A DNA stretch of 64,000 nt from Polaribacter sp. Hel_I_88 (GCF_000687935.1 NZ_JHZZ01000001.1:3358001-3422000); one strand, 5' to 3'; shown: positions 43,937 through 53,270, counted from the first letter of the stretch. Numbers and translations: made by a program. Notes: a model not told the origin generated them from the letters alone.

Positions 43937-44092
43937 TTATTTTCTTTTAATTGCTTTTGATTTTTTACCACCAAATAAAGCAAATATTAATATTGAGATT
44001 AGAAAGGCTGGAGCAAACAAATAAGTGTAGTTGTTTATTCCGAAAAAAGAGGGTTTTAAACCCCATTGATGAAATTTGTTTAAATATTCCAT
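43937..44092 (-). CDS. 51-residue single-helix membrane protein
   Basis: An N-terminal amphipathic part (MEYLNKFHQWGLKPSFFGIN), one helix (YLFAPAFLISILIFALF) and a basic KKSKAIKRK tail. It is nestled 2 bp from both neighbours, so it is clearly part of the operon. In a membrane-containing virus it would be a candidate virion membrane protein. Confidence 0.65.
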   Translation of the reverse strand: MEYLNKFHQWGLKPSFFGINNYTYLFAPAFLISILIFALFGGKKSKAIKRK

Positions 44093-44094
44093 AA

Positions 44095-44796
44095 TTATTT
44101 TTTAATTAATTTGATTGCACCATATATTAACAAACCAAAGGGAGCAAATAAAATCAGTCCCCATTTAATTATTGGGTTCATTGGTTTTGATGATGTTTTT
44201 ACATTTGTATCTGTATTATTAGCAGATGTTTTAACACTTAATGAATTTTTTCTTTTTTCTGATAATTTTACTTGAATTAAATTACCTTTATTCTGGTTCG
44301 TGTTCAAACCGATAATTGGCAATGATGTATCAAAATTAAAAGATTGTGAACTTTTTTCAAGTTGATAAACCGATTCAATAGAATTAATAAAATTGTTAAT
44401 TTCGGACATTAACAAATCTATATCCGACTGATTTACTATTTTCATTCTTGGAGATGAACCAGAATAATTTTTTTGGTGCATAGCCAAAAGCCAACCCAAA
44501 CCATGAAGAACAGTATTAGCATAATCTTCGTCGTTTTTAGTTTGTTGTTTAGCTTTTGTTTTTAAGTCGTTAATTCTTTGCTGAGTAATTGAATTACTTG
44601 CAGATGAGGAAGTATGACCAAGTAAAGAACCCAAGCCAAGTTTTGAAGTTAACTCGTCAAATCCGTTAGGATTTAATAACGACGTTAAAGAACCAATGGG
44701 ATTTATTGCAAGGTTTGCAATTCCACCTAAATCTGGAGAACGTCCAGAAGTAGGCGGATTTTTTAAACCTATATTATTTAAACTGAAAACGTTCAT
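44095..44796 (-). CDS. Prophage structural or membrane-anchored protein
   Basis: A 233-residue protein. The N-terminal 70 residues are Gly/Leu/Ser-rich (GIANLAINPIGSLTSLLNPNG, LGLGSLLGHTSSSASNS), then a helical central region, a polar linker and a C-terminal transmembrane helix with basic tail (WGLILFAPFGLLIYGAIKLIKK). It lies between the capsid candidate and the 51-residue membrane protein. It may anchor the capsid to an internal membrane (inference). Confidence 0.6.
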   Translation of the reverse strand: MNVFSLNNIGLKNPPTSGRSPDLGGIANLAINPIGSLTSLLNPNGFDELTSKLGLGSLLGHTSSSASNSITQQRINDLKTKAKQQTKNDEDYANTVLHGLGWLLAMHQKNYSGSSPRMKIVNQSDIDLLMSEINNFINSIESVYQLEKSSQSFNFDTSLPIIGLNTNQNKGNLIQVKLSEKRKNSLSVKTSANNTDTNVKTSSKPMNPIIKWGLILFAPFGLLIYGAIKLIKK

Positions 44797-44797
44797 A

Positions 44798-45553
44798 TTA
44801 TTCGAATTTTACACCGTGAAATTTGTAATCGTTTCCTCTGTCATCTTTTAGCAATAAAGTTTGTAAGTTAGTAACGTCAATTACAATCGATGAATATGAG
44901 CCAAAAACTGGAGTGTCGATTTCAGTTCCATTAATATCTAAACCCGTTGCAAATGCGACACAGCCGAATTTAATTTGTTCTTTTAAAAGAATTTGTTCAA
45001 AGTCTTCTCTATCGACGTCATTTTCGTAAAATTTCTCAATTTGTTGCGGAAAATTCTGTTCTGATTTATCAAAAATCAAAAAGTCAAATTTATCAACAGG
45101 TAAACGCAATTCGTCATTTTTACCCTCATAATTTTGGTCTAAAATTCTATAAAGAACATTTGAAGTAACGCCAGAACCAACTACAAACATTGAGCCACCT
45201 GGATTGCTCATATTAGCTAGAGAAATAATAATTTTGTCGTTTACATCTGACAGAGGAATTTCACCACCGATAGATAATTGAATTATAATACCCGATAGTG
45301 TTGAATTATCATAATTATAACGAACAGGCAAAACAGGATTTCCGGTTCTTAATCTAATTATTTTTTGTTGTGCTTCGTGTAAACGTGCCAAAGGTATTAA
45401 TGTAATAACCTTGGTATTGTCTTCACCCACTCTTTGAATTTCGACTTTAATAGTCGTATTAATATGAACACCGTTAAAAATTAGACTTTCAGGTCTTTCT
45501 AAACCTTCTAAAACTACCGTTTGAGTGTTACCAGTTAAAACTTTTTTAATCAT
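44798..45553 (-). CDS. Candidate major capsid protein, beta-rich
   Basis: 251 residues from the ATG at 45553; the frame extends to a TTG at 45616, which I reject. It is mostly beta in pattern with short loops (TVVLEGLERPESLIFNGV, TTIKVEIQRVGEDNTKVITLIPL, GIIIQLSIGGEIPL) and carries no signal or membrane helix. Position next to Rep, size and all-beta character fit a double jelly-roll capsid protein of the PM2/FLiP type. Fold prediction would decide this; sequence alone does not show it. Confidence 0.5.
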   Translation of the reverse strand: MIKKVLTGNTQTVVLEGLERPESLIFNGVHINTTIKVEIQRVGEDNTKVITLIPLARLHEAQQKIIRLRTGNPVLPVRYNYDNSTLSGIIIQLSIGGEIPLSDVNDKIIISLANMSNPGGSMFVVGSGVTSNVLYRILDQNYEGKNDELRLPVDKFDFLIFDKSEQNFPQQIEKFYENDVDREDFEQILLKEQIKFGCVAFATGLDINGTEIDTPVFGSYSSIVIDVTNLQTLLLKDDRGNDYKFHGVKFE

Positions 45554-45608
45554 AATATTTGTATGTATTAATTTTTTATACAAACTTATAATCATAGTGC
45601 AGTTTGGT

Positions 45609-47060
45609 TCAATCAATATGATTTTGTAAATTAGTATTTAATACAGGTATCAATTTGTTATCAATTAAATACTTTTTATGGGATAAATAGCAAGTAATTT
45701 TTTTCAAATTATTATTTATAACTTTTGGAACTTCATCAAGAAAACCAAAAATATTTAATTGTATTCTTTTTTCATGTTCCTTAAGCTGTTCATCAAGGAG
45801 TTGTTTTTTTTCAAATTCTTTTTGTTTAATATAATATTCATTTGATTCATTTATTTGTGTTTTTAAATTTTCAGCAAAGGAGGAAAAATTTTTGTAGGTT
45901 TCTTTTGTGTATGTTGCTAATTTTTTGAAGTGTAATTTTACACTGTTCCATAATAGTTTCCTATAATCTTTTTTTATGATATCGTAAATTTTACCAACGT
46001 GAACGCTGAAAAAATCAGTTGATAAAACTGTTTTTAAACGGTTTGATTTTATCAAATTAATAAGAGCATCAAAAGCAATTTCACTTTCATAAAATGTAGG
46101 ATATTCGAGTTTTTTTGTAAGATTTGAGGCTCCCCATATTGCACCGATTACGGGACGTTTATCGGGTTCACTTTTTGTGAGATATTTCATTAAATAGTTT
46201 GTAGTATTCTGTACATTTTTCAAACTATGAATATCAGTTGTATTCGGGTTTCTAAAGCCGTTTTGTTTTTCTTTATTATAGTTAGCTAATTGTTGAATTT
46301 TAGTTAAAGGATGCTTGTATAATATGCCTTTTTTATTGAAAGTTGGGTGATAAATAAAACCTTTTTTTTGTCTATTTTTTGAATACTCGGTTATATATCC
46401 TAAATTTTCAATTTGCTTATTCCATAATCGGCGAACGTCGTCTTTATCAATCCACATATCAGTAAGTAAATGAAAATGGATATTCCCGTTTTTTTGGGTT
46501 TCAGCCTTCCAGACGTAATGAACAACATTATATGTTTTTTGCAAGTTTTCTATAAAACGAGTTAAGCATTTTCTTAAAAGTTTATCGCTATGCTTTTGAA
46601 TTGTTGGAAGTGTTAAGGTTACGAATGTTAAATATTTTTGATTTTGAGGTATCAAACGTTTATCATAATTCATTAAAACAAGGCTTGTCATAGTTTCTAA
46701 ACAACGTCTAACTTTCTTTATTTGTGGTTCTGACATTGTGCCAAGTACCTTAAGGTTAGTTACGTTGTTATAGTCTTTAGAAAAATTATTTATTGATATT
46801 GCTAATTGTGAGCAGGAATGGAGAAGTATTTCCCTTTTATGATTATCATATTGGAGTTGAATTTTTGAAGTGTGTTCGTTTATATTTTCGAAATTGTCAA
46901 TTGATATCAGATTATTTAAATTAGTTAAATAATGTGATTTAGTATTTTGCTTTAAAGTATTTTTTGTACCATTTGTATTTCCTTTTGTAAATGAATTGTC
47001 TCTATACTGTACAAGTGAGTTATTTCGTACCGAAATAACATTAACGGAAGTTTGGAGCAT
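45609..47060 (-). CDS. rep: HUH rolling-circle replication initiation protein
   Basis: 483 residues from the ATG at 47060 (the longer frame starts with TTG at 47093). Motif 1 is FVTLTLP (about 146), motif 2 HFHLLTD (HUH, about 195-201) and motif 3 TNYLMKYLTK (candidate catalytic Tyr about 289, Lys 292). It nicks the double-stranded origin and starts rolling-circle synthesis, as in ssDNA phages and RCR plasmids. The remaining C-terminus is helical. A hairpin pair at 47098-47138 just upstream is a good origin candidate. Confidence 0.88.
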   Translation of the reverse strand: MLQTSVNVISVRNNSLVQYRDNSFTKGNTNGTKNTLKQNTKSHYLTNLNNLISIDNFENINEHTSKIQLQYDNHKREILLHSCSQLAISINNFSKDYNNVTNLKVLGTMSEPQIKKVRRCLETMTSLVLMNYDKRLIPQNQKYLTFVTLTLPTIQKHSDKLLRKCLTRFIENLQKTYNVVHYVWKAETQKNGNIHFHLLTDMWIDKDDVRRLWNKQIENLGYITEYSKNRQKKGFIYHPTFNKKGILYKHPLTKIQQLANYNKEKQNGFRNPNTTDIHSLKNVQNTTNYLMKYLTKSEPDKRPVIGAIWGASNLTKKLEYPTFYESEIAFDALINLIKSNRLKTVLSTDFFSVHVGKIYDIIKKDYRKLLWNSVKLHFKKLATYTKETYKNFSSFAENLKTQINESNEYYIKQKEFEKKQLLDEQLKEHEKRIQLNIFGFLDEVPKVINNNLKKITCYLSHKKYLIDNKLIPVLNTNLQNHID

Positions 47061-47097
47061 TTTCGATTTTACCGATAGGTTTAGCCAAGTCAAGAAT

Positions 47098-47138
47098 GCG
47101 GACTTAAAAAAGTCCGCTCTGGACGGATACCAAAGCGG
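47098..47138. other. Paired hairpins upstream of rep, candidate replication origin
   Basis: GCGGACTT-AAAA-AAGTCCGC (47098-47117) is a perfect 8-bp hairpin. Overlapping it is CCGCT(C)TGG...CCA(A)AGCGG (47114-47138), a second stem, so the two can alternate. They are GC-rich in an AT-rich genome and sit between the small upstream gene and rep. Other readings are a transcription attenuator or a packaging structure. Confidence 0.5.
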
Positions 47139-47143
47139 ATTTA

Positions 47144-47374
47144 TTAAAAGTTTAAAGTAATTTGATTGTTTACTGTAAACAACTTTGTTTGTTGTTTGCT
47201 TTCATATCGTAGGAAACGATTTAAGGTACTTATTGAAATTCCGAGTACTTCGTCACAAATAAAATATTTAACGTCTGTAGTAGTTTTAAAATTAGTATCC
47301 TTTGAGAGTTCTTTTATAAGATTTTCTAAAAATCTTTTAAAGATTAACTTGCTTTCGTTTGATTTAAGAGCCAT
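47144..47374 (-). CDS. Small DNA-binding-like prophage protein
   Basis: A 76-residue protein. An amphipathic N-terminus (LIFKRFLENLIKELSKD) precedes YFICDEVLGISISTLNRFLRYES, a helix-turn-helix-like stretch. It may be a replication or regulatory accessory; not recognised. Confidence 0.55.
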   Translation of the reverse strand: MALKSNESKLIFKRFLENLIKELSKDTNFKTTTDVKYFICDEVLGISISTLNRFLRYESKQQTKLFTVNNQITLNF

Positions 47375-47376
47375 AG

Positions 47377-47619
47377 TTATTTACAACAAAAATTAATTGT
47401 AAGACCACGACGAAGTTTAAAGGTAGTTACGCTCAAAGAAGTAGACAAAACCTTATTAAAGTGCTTTATTTGAAGAATTTCGCCAACTAGAGTATCATAA
47501 CGACCTGCTCCAATTAAATATGTTTTATTTGGTTCAGCGTTATAAAAATAACGAATGATAAAATTTTGATTAATAGTTCGAACTATTTTATTGTCAATAG
47601 CATCATTTAAAACTTGCAT
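47377..47619 (-). CDS. Small prophage protein of unknown function
   Basis: An 80-residue protein, mixed alpha/beta (IVRTINQNFIIRYFYNAEPNKTYLIGAG, LSVTTFKLRRGLTINFCC). It lies 2 bp upstream of the 76-residue gene. It ends close to a basic stretch, so nucleic-acid binding is possible; nothing firmer can be said. Confidence 0.5.
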   Translation of the reverse strand: MQVLNDAIDNKIVRTINQNFIIRYFYNAEPNKTYLIGAGRYDTLVGEILQIKHFNKVLSTSLSVTTFKLRRGLTINFCCK

Positions 47620-47630
47620 AAAAATGGTTT

Positions 47631-48182
47631 TTAAGCCATTGAAAAAGATTTGTGAACTATTGTAAAAGTTTTTTGTTTATAGTCTTTAGATAAATCCTTT
47701 TGATAAAGTGTATTGTCAAAATGATTTAGTAATAATGATGATGTTTTTAAATGAGAGTTTAAACTATTAACTAATTGATAATTTTTTGATTTTTTAGCAA
47801 AAGAATTAATTAAAAATATTAAGTCCTCTACAACATCAAATAATTTATAAAAAGCTGTCAATTTAAATGACTGGTTACCGATTTCATACTCTTTGAAAAA
47901 ATAAGAAATTCTATCATTATAATTTTCAATTAAATTCTTAATACGAATACAAGTAATAGAATCAAGATAGAAATAAAAGTCTAAATATTTTGAATAAATA
48001 TCAGACATTATTTTATTTAAAGCTCTTAGACAATCGTTCGTATTTGATTGAAATAATCTAATAAAATCTGATGCTTTTCTTTTTGAAATAAAATTTAAAG
48101 TTTTATTCCTGTTCAAATAAACGTAGTAAGGAAACTCGTTTTTAGTAGTCCTTTTTGATACTTCTAATTTTAAACTTTTCAT
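47631..48182 (-). CDS. Helical prophage protein, first gene of the main operon
   Basis: 183 residues from the ATG at 48182; the frame extends to a TTG at 48236. A basic N-terminus (SLKLEVSKRTTKNEF) is followed by long helices (DFIRLFQSNTNDCLRALNKIMSDIY). No motif was recognised. It is the most upstream gene of the minus-strand operon, so possibly early. A TTTTTGAG...CTCAAAAA hairpin lies at 48186-48211 in its leader. Confidence 0.5.
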   Translation of the reverse strand: MKSLKLEVSKRTTKNEFPYYVYLNRNKTLNFISKRKASDFIRLFQSNTNDCLRALNKIMSDIYSKYLDFYFYLDSITCIRIKNLIENYNDRISYFFKEYEIGNQSFKLTAFYKLFDVVEDLIFLINSFAKKSKNYQLVNSLNSHLKTSSLLLNHFDNTLYQKDLSKDYKQKTFTIVHKSFSMA

Positions 48183-48305
48183 ACAATTTTTGAGGGTTTT
48201 AACGCTCAAAAATAGACTTATTACAAACCCGTGCAAATTGTAAACACTTTGTATCCTGGAAAAGTTGTTTTGTTTATCGACGGGGGTTTTAAGCTGTTTT
48301 TTAAA

Positions 48306-48328
48306 TACATACTATAAATTATGATACA
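48306..48328. other. dif-like attachment site, right
   Basis: ACATAC-TATAAA-TTATGATACA matches the left site except at one position of the left arm and two of the right arm. The outer right half (TTATG) is the host-side half in the reconstruction described for the left site. Confidence 0.6.
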
Positions 48329-48774
48329 TATAATAACCAATTCTTAAAGAGCTGTTTTTTCGTTTAATGATGCATACTATCCAATAACACAGTTTTAGGT
48401 TTATATCGATAAAACGTATTTTAAATAAAGTTACGCTTACTAAACTTCTAAATTGAATTTTATAGCTACTGAAAATATCTTATAACTATATTTTTCAGTA
48501 TTTATAAATTCAAATAAAATCGTATTGCCATTTTTTTCAGATAGCATTTACTTATTTTGTTTGATAGTTTTTATGATTTTTTTTTAAATGTGATTTAGTA
48601 TTATGTTAAATACAAAACAATGCTGAAGTTTAACAAAACCTATAATTTAGCTATTTGCGAACTAGCTTGTTTCATTCTATAATTCCTTGAAATGTTTTTG
48701 ATTCACTATAATTTTAGTCGGTTTCTTTCCTGTTAAAACCTCTAGAATATTGGTTATAAAATCATTTAAAGTTA
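48329..48774. other. Gene-free region right of the prophage
   Basis: About 446 bp of AT-rich DNA with no ORF I can support. A loose dif-like fragment (TGCATACTATCC, near 48370) is present. Confidence 0.45.
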
Positions 48775-50139
48775 TTAATCACTCCCAACAAAATTTGCCC
48801 TTCCAAAAAATCTTCGATTCACAAAGTTATTTAGGTTAGAACCAAACCTGTAATTAAAACCAAATCTGGTATCAATGATATAGGCTGAAGGTAAAGTTAC
48901 ACGCCCACTTAATATATCCTGTTCAGTGAAATCTCCAGATGCCAGGTAAATCTGGTCTTTTACATAATTGCCCTCTGCCCTTACATAGAAAGATAAATTT
49001 CCAGTTACACGTACTTCTGCTCTGATATTTAACCCTGTAGACCAAGAGCTAAAATCATCTAAATAATTTCTTAAACGATAGCCTACTTCAAGGTTTCCCC
49101 AACGTTTATTGAGCCCTAAACTAGCTCTTAAGCTATGAAGTACCCTGGTTTCTTTAAAAACACCGCTAATCGTTTCTTCAACATAATTATTATTCCTGAA
49201 CTCAACTCCATAGTTTACCCTTAGAAATCGGGTGTTTTGCACAGATTCTGGAAAAAAATTGTATTCTATTGCTGGTCTGAAACTGGTTTGAAACTTATAA
49301 TTAAGTCGGGTGTTTTGACGTCCTGCAATATCATAACCATAAGACCATTGTGGTGATAGAGACTTGACTAGCTGATGGTTAAATCCAAATTCTGATACAT
49401 CAAAATTATTCACAATTTCATCAATAATCTGATTCCCATCTTCATTTAAAACTGGATCTCCATTGGCATCAACTCTTGGTACTTTTTGAATCGTTCTTCT
49501 TATTCGTTCATCTATTCTCCCAGAAACGGATATTTTCCATTCATCCGTAATCCGATTAATATTGATATTTCCACCAATATTGATGTCACTACTTAGTTCT
49601 TCTATTTCAATGTTTGCATCACTTCCCAAATTAAAAACCCAGTAATTCCATTTATCAATAGTTACTTCTGTAGAATCTTCCAAAATGGCAGAATTTGTTT
49701 TCATATTGATTTCGATGCCTTCTCCAGCTTTAGTTTTCGCAACATATGGAGCTAAACCTAATTTGATAAACCGAGTTAGTTTTTTTCGTACTTCAAAATC
49801 TGTGTCTGTCTGCTTATTATCTACGTAAAGCGTATCTGTTCTTCCTGCATGAATATTTTGTTGCCCTATAAAAATCAATTGATATTGTCTTCCTCCTCCA
49901 CCAGATCTGTTTGCGTTAATTAGTAAAAATACATCCGCCTTTTGATTATCTCTGTAGAAGTCTACTGCTGTAATTTCCGATCTTATATAATCTAAATCAC
50001 AGGCTCTATCTCCTCCACAGCCATCAATAAAAACACCGAGTTTATTGGGTAGGCTGTAATTATCTATTAATGTTTGACTGAATGCAGAATGATGAAAGGA
50101 AAGAAATGCTAAAATCACTAAAAGTGGTGTTAATCTCAT
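48775..50139 (-). CDS. Outer-membrane beta-barrel protein with periplasmic N-terminal domain
   Basis: A 454-residue protein with a signal peptide (cleaved after AFS). Residues about 25-150 contain FIDGCGGDRACDLDYIRSEI with a Cys pair and resemble a TolB-N or peptidoglycan-associated type domain. The rest is amphipathic beta-strands (WKISVSGRIDERI, FQTSFRPAIEYNFF, NLEVGYRLRNYLDDF), ending in a Phe-rich strand and LNNFVNRRFFGRANF. It is probably in the outer membrane; function unknown. Confidence 0.75.
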   Translation of the reverse strand: MRLTPLLVILAFLSFHHSAFSQTLIDNYSLPNKLGVFIDGCGGDRACDLDYIRSEITAVDFYRDNQKADVFLLINANRSGGGGRQYQLIFIGQQNIHAGRTDTLYVDNKQTDTDFEVRKKLTRFIKLGLAPYVAKTKAGEGIEINMKTNSAILEDSTEVTIDKWNYWVFNLGSDANIEIEELSSDINIGGNININRITDEWKISVSGRIDERIRRTIQKVPRVDANGDPVLNEDGNQIIDEIVNNFDVSEFGFNHQLVKSLSPQWSYGYDIAGRQNTRLNYKFQTSFRPAIEYNFFPESVQNTRFLRVNYGVEFRNNNYVEETISGVFKETRVLHSLRASLGLNKRWGNLEVGYRLRNYLDDFSSWSTGLNIRAEVRVTGNLSFYVRAEGNYVKDQIYLASGDFTEQDILSGRVTLPSAYIIDTRFGFNYRFGSNLNNFVNRRFFGRANFVGSD

Positions 50140-50730
50140 TGTATTTTAGTTGGTTTACTCTTAAGGGTTTGATTATATGAAAGTTATTAACCTTAAAAGT
50201 GAAATTTATCTTAATTTTTAAAAATAAGTTTGCAATTTACATGAAAAAAAAATGAATGATTCTAACGAAGATGTTATAGTTCTCATAAAAATTTGGAATA
50301 AAGAATACAGAACATTTTAGTTCACTTTTAATTATTAAATAATCGTTTTTATGGCTGTGTACGTTTTCTTATTTTTTTTGTTTTTTCTATGAAATACAAA
50401 ATAAACACCATAATCTGTAATAGGTTTGCTTTGAGTCTTCTTTGAGTTTTGTTTGAAAAACCATCTATTTTTATCATACCTAAATGAAACTTGAATAAGA
50501 TCTAAACAAAACCCTAAAACTGGTTGTGTGGTTCAAGTGAAGTATATAACAGTCAGTGGATGTTATAAAGTATCAGAGAAGTTTAAAAGGGTTTATTTTT
50601 TTTTACTTTTTACTGTGTTTTGATTTGATGCCTTCTTTACTTTTGTTTAAATACAAAAAAAGCCACAATATTTATTGTGACTTAATGCTTTTAACTTGAT
50701 TTTTAAAAAAATAACTATTATTTACTTTTT
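50140..50730. other. Gene-free region ending in a terminator
   Basis: 591 bp without a gene. The only clear structure is the terminator at 50660-50683 for the downstream minus-strand cupin gene. The remainder is AT-rich. Confidence 0.5.
50660..50683 (-). terminator. Terminator of the DUF4437 gene
   Basis: AAGCCACAATA (50660-50670) pairs with TATTGTGACTT (50673-50683) around TT, one G-U wobble. An A-run on the plus strand gives the U-tail. Confidence 0.7.
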
Positions 50731-51567
50731 TCAATCTACTTTAAAACCACCATTACTTCTTATGTAAATTACAGTCTCTGTATCTGTAGTTATTTTCGTA
50801 ATAGTATTTTCTTTAGCACTAAAATAAGAACCTGATTCTAAAACATTTTTATCTCCTTTTTTAAAAAACTGATGCGTAATTTTTCCTGAAATAACAACCG
50901 CTCTAAAGTTTTTACTTAAGTTTTTAATGCTCCCTTTAAAACCAGCTGGAATTTTTAAAAGTGTTGCTCGTAATTGATTTTCTTGGTGATTTCCCCATAA
51001 AAATGCAGTTTGTACATTACTCTTTTTGTCAACCCATTGAATATCGTTTGCATTTAACCAAACCAAATTGGTTTTATCTACGTTAATTGGTCTTTCTTCA
51101 TTATCAAAAGCTTCTGATGTTGGTTTTACTAAATATGGCCCTTCTTGTATATCTAAAAAAGCCATATTTTCAGTATCATCTGCAGCAGTAATATGTACTT
51201 CACCTGCTGGTTGTTGCCAAAAAGAGCCTGCTGGTAACCATTGTTTTTCAGCATGTTCATCATCATTATGCAATAACCCTTGAATTACAACTCCCCTATA
51301 AGTAATGTTGTGAATATGAGGTGGAGATAAAAATCCTTTTTTAAATTTCACTAAAAAACCTGCGGGTTCATTTTTAGTTCTATCTCCCCATAGTTTTCCA
51401 GCAGATGGACTTTTGTCTCTACGAAGTGGATTTAACCAACCCCATTCTATGTCATCAACAGTTACTACTTCGTCTATAGACATTTTAGTGTCTGTAGTTG
51501 GTGTTTGCGCGTTTGCAAAAACTGTCACAGAAAAAACAACTGCATATACTATATTTTTTATCATCAC
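50731..51567 (-). CDS. DUF4437 cupin-like secreted protein
   Basis: A 278-residue protein with a signal peptide ([20 protein letters not shown]). It has two cupin modules: the first with [19 protein letters not shown] (metal His pair) and [15 protein letters not shown], the second with [19 protein letters not shown]. Matches the DUF4437 layout. It lies 22 bp downstream of the nitroreductase gene on the same strand and is probably co-transcribed under the HxlR-controlled promoter. Substrate unknown. Confidence 0.85.
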   Translation of the reverse strand: MMIKNIVYAVVFSVTVFANAQTPTTDTKMSIDEVVTVDDIEWGWLNPLRRDKSPSAGKLWGDRTKNEPAGFLVKFKKGFLSPPHIHNITYRGVVIQGLLHNDDEHAEKQWLPAGSFWQQPAGEVHITAADDTENMAFLDIQEGPYLVKPTSEAFDNEERPINVDKTNLVWLNANDIQWVDKKSNVQTAFLWGNHQENQLRATLLKIPAGFKGSIKNLSKNFRAVVISGKITHQFFKKGDKNVLESGSYFSAKENTITKITTDTETVIYIRSNGGFKVD

Positions 51568-51589
51568 TTATGTTTTTTAGCTATCAATA

Positions 51590-52249
51590 TTATATTTCTG
51601 TAAATAGTTCACTTTCTGCTAATCTAGACTTTGGTGTTTTTTCTGTTGCATTAAAGTCAGATTCAGCTCTATATCCTAATGAAACTGCCACTAAAGATGT
51701 GTAACCTTTTTCTCTTAAACCAAATTCATCATCTAAAGCTTTTACATCAATTCCTTCCATTGGTGTTGCATCTAAACCTAAACTTGCAACACCTAATAAA
51801 AAGCTACCAATGTTAAGGTATACTTGCTTTTCCATCCAATGTTGTAGGTCTTTTAAATCGTATTTATGAATGCCTGCAAATGCTTTTACAGCTCCAATAA
51901 ATCTGTTTTTAATATCTTCATTCGAGAACCTACCATCTTTGTCTTCTTTATTTGCAATGTGATGATAGTAATCATCATCAGCATCCGTTTTAACACAAAA
52001 CAACACAACAGCAGCAGCATTTGTTATTTTAGGTTCGTTAAAACTAAAAAAACCTTGTGTTCCTTTTGCTATTCTTTCTTTACCTTCTGTAGTTTCTGCA
52101 ACTATAAAATGCCAAGGTTGTAAATTAACACTTGAAGGACTCATTCTTAATAAGTTTTTAACTTCAGCCATATCTGAATCCGATATTTTTTTGCTTGGGT
52201 TATATTCTTTGGTGGTATACCTCCAGTTTAATGTCTCTTTTAAATTCAT
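51590..52249 (-). CDS. NAD(P)H-dependent nitroreductase (NfsB-like)
   Basis: A 219-residue FMN enzyme. Conserved NWRYTTKEYNPSKKI, PSSVNLQPWHFIVAE (FMN phosphate binding) and GSFLLGVASLGLDATPMEGID. These reduce nitroaromatics or quinones with NAD(P)H. It is divergent from an HxlR regulator gene with operators between, and followed closely by the DUF4437 gene. Confidence 0.93.
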   Translation of the reverse strand: MNLKETLNWRYTTKEYNPSKKISDSDMAEVKNLLRMSPSSVNLQPWHFIVAETTEGKERIAKGTQGFFSFNEPKITNAAAVVLFCVKTDADDDYYHHIANKEDKDGRFSNEDIKNRFIGAVKAFAGIHKYDLKDLQHWMEKQVYLNIGSFLLGVASLGLDATPMEGIDVKALDDEFGLREKGYTSLVAVSLGYRAESDFNATEKTPKSRLAESELFTEI

Positions 52250-52269
52250 ATTTGTCTATTTATTTTTAT

Positions 52270-52423
52270 ACTATCATTTTTATAGTGACAAAAGTAAGTA
52301 TAGTAATTAGTCTTTGCAATAACTATCAAAAATGATAGTAGGAAAAAAGACTTTAATAAAGAATTTACATATCTAATGATCAGTATTTTAACTAAATATT
52401 AAAAATACTATAAAAAGTATAGT
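52270..52423. promoter_or_regulatory. Three ACTAT/ATAGT operator-like repeats in the HxlR-nitroreductase gap
   Basis: ACTAT...ATAGT (52270-52286), ACTATCA-AAAA-TGATAGT (52322-52339) and ACTATA...TATAGT (52407-52423). On the minus strand TACTTTTG (52289-52296) and TTG (52317-52319, 20 bp apart) form the nitroreductase promoter; two of the repeats flank it. This fits HxlR repression or activation. Confidence 0.6.
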
Positions 52424-52485
52424 TGTATAATTTAGTATAGTAGTATATCTTTATACATTATTTTGAAAATTATAAAACAAAAGTT

Positions 52486-52833
52486 ATGTATAAATTTAAA
52501 GGAAAAGAGTATCCATGTTGTGCTAGTTTAACCATGGGTGTTATTGGTGGAAAATGGAAAACTGTTATACTATATCACTTAATGATTGGTGATACCTTAC
52601 GTTATAATGAGTTGCGAAAAGAAATGCCCACAGTTACCGAACGTACTTTAAGTTTACAGCTGAAGACATTAGAAGAAGATGGCATCATTAAAAGAAAAGT
52701 ATATACTTCTAAACCGCCCTTAAAAGTAGAATATTCATTAACCGAATTTGGCAAAACACTTATTCCGCTCATAAAAGCGATTGCAGATTGGGGCGTTTTT
52801 GTTGTTGAAAAAGAAGGGGAAACAGTTGCTTAG
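52486..52833 (+). CDS. HxlR-family winged-helix regulator
   Basis: A 115-residue protein with CCASLTMGVIGGKWKTVILYHL, a recognition helix TERTLSLQLKTLEEDGI and PPLKVEYSLTEFGKTL. It has a Cys pair near the N-terminus, a common redox or electrophile sensor site in HxlR/YodB-type proteins. Divergent from the nitroreductase gene, so probably its regulator. Confidence 0.92.
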   Translation: MYKFKGKEYPCCASLTMGVIGGKWKTVILYHLMIGDTLRYNELRKEMPTVTERTLSLQLKTLEEDGIIKRKVYTSKPPLKVEYSLTEFGKTLIPLIKAIADWGVFVVEKEGETVA

Positions 52834-53025
52834 CAAAGCTTTTGTTTTCTACACAACCAAAAACATTTTAATACTTTCCTTTTGCTTTGCGTAAAAAATG
52901 CATTCTTAAATTTATTAAATAATTTTATACACTCTTTTTTTTCAAAAGCATCAACAATTGTATGTTTCAAGTCAAGAGAATAGACCTTTTATGTGTAAGT
53001 TTGATGAAATTCAATAAAAAAAACC

Positions 53026-53202
53026 ATGTTAACGCGCTTTTACTTATTACTACTACAAGTACCAATGGGCACACCAAAACCCAGTGATACAAAACCTTTA
53101 GATTTATCCGATCCTTTTGAGTTGATTATGTTTGTAATCATGCCAATTGTGATTCTGATACTTTATTTTCTTTGGAAAAAGGATAAAAAAAAGCATAAGT
53201 AA
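53026..53202 (+). CDS. Small conserved single-helix membrane protein
   Basis: 58 residues: a short leader ending in VPMGTPKPSDTKPLDLSDP, then a transmembrane helix (LIMFVIMPIVILILYFLW) and a Lys-rich tail. The PxDLSDP-helix-basic tail plan is recurrent in Bacteroidota, where it is sometimes mislabelled as adenylosuccinate synthetase. Function unknown. The rest of 52834-53265 shows no gene. Confidence 0.65.
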   Translation: MLTRFYLLLLQVPMGTPKPSDTKPLDLSDPFELIMFVIMPIVILILYFLWKKDKKKHK

Positions 53203-53270
53203 AACTAGTAAGTTGAGGGCGTGGTCTTAACTAAAAAAGACCTGTATCTAACAAAATAATTAATACAAGT

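Noticed and set aside
45554..45616. TTG start of the capsid candidate at 45616
   Set aside because: An in-frame ATG at 45553 lies at normal spacing after rep, and the extra residues look non-structural.
47061..47093. TTG start of Rep at 47093
   Set aside because: An ATG at 47060 leaves a full Rep and clears the hairpin region.
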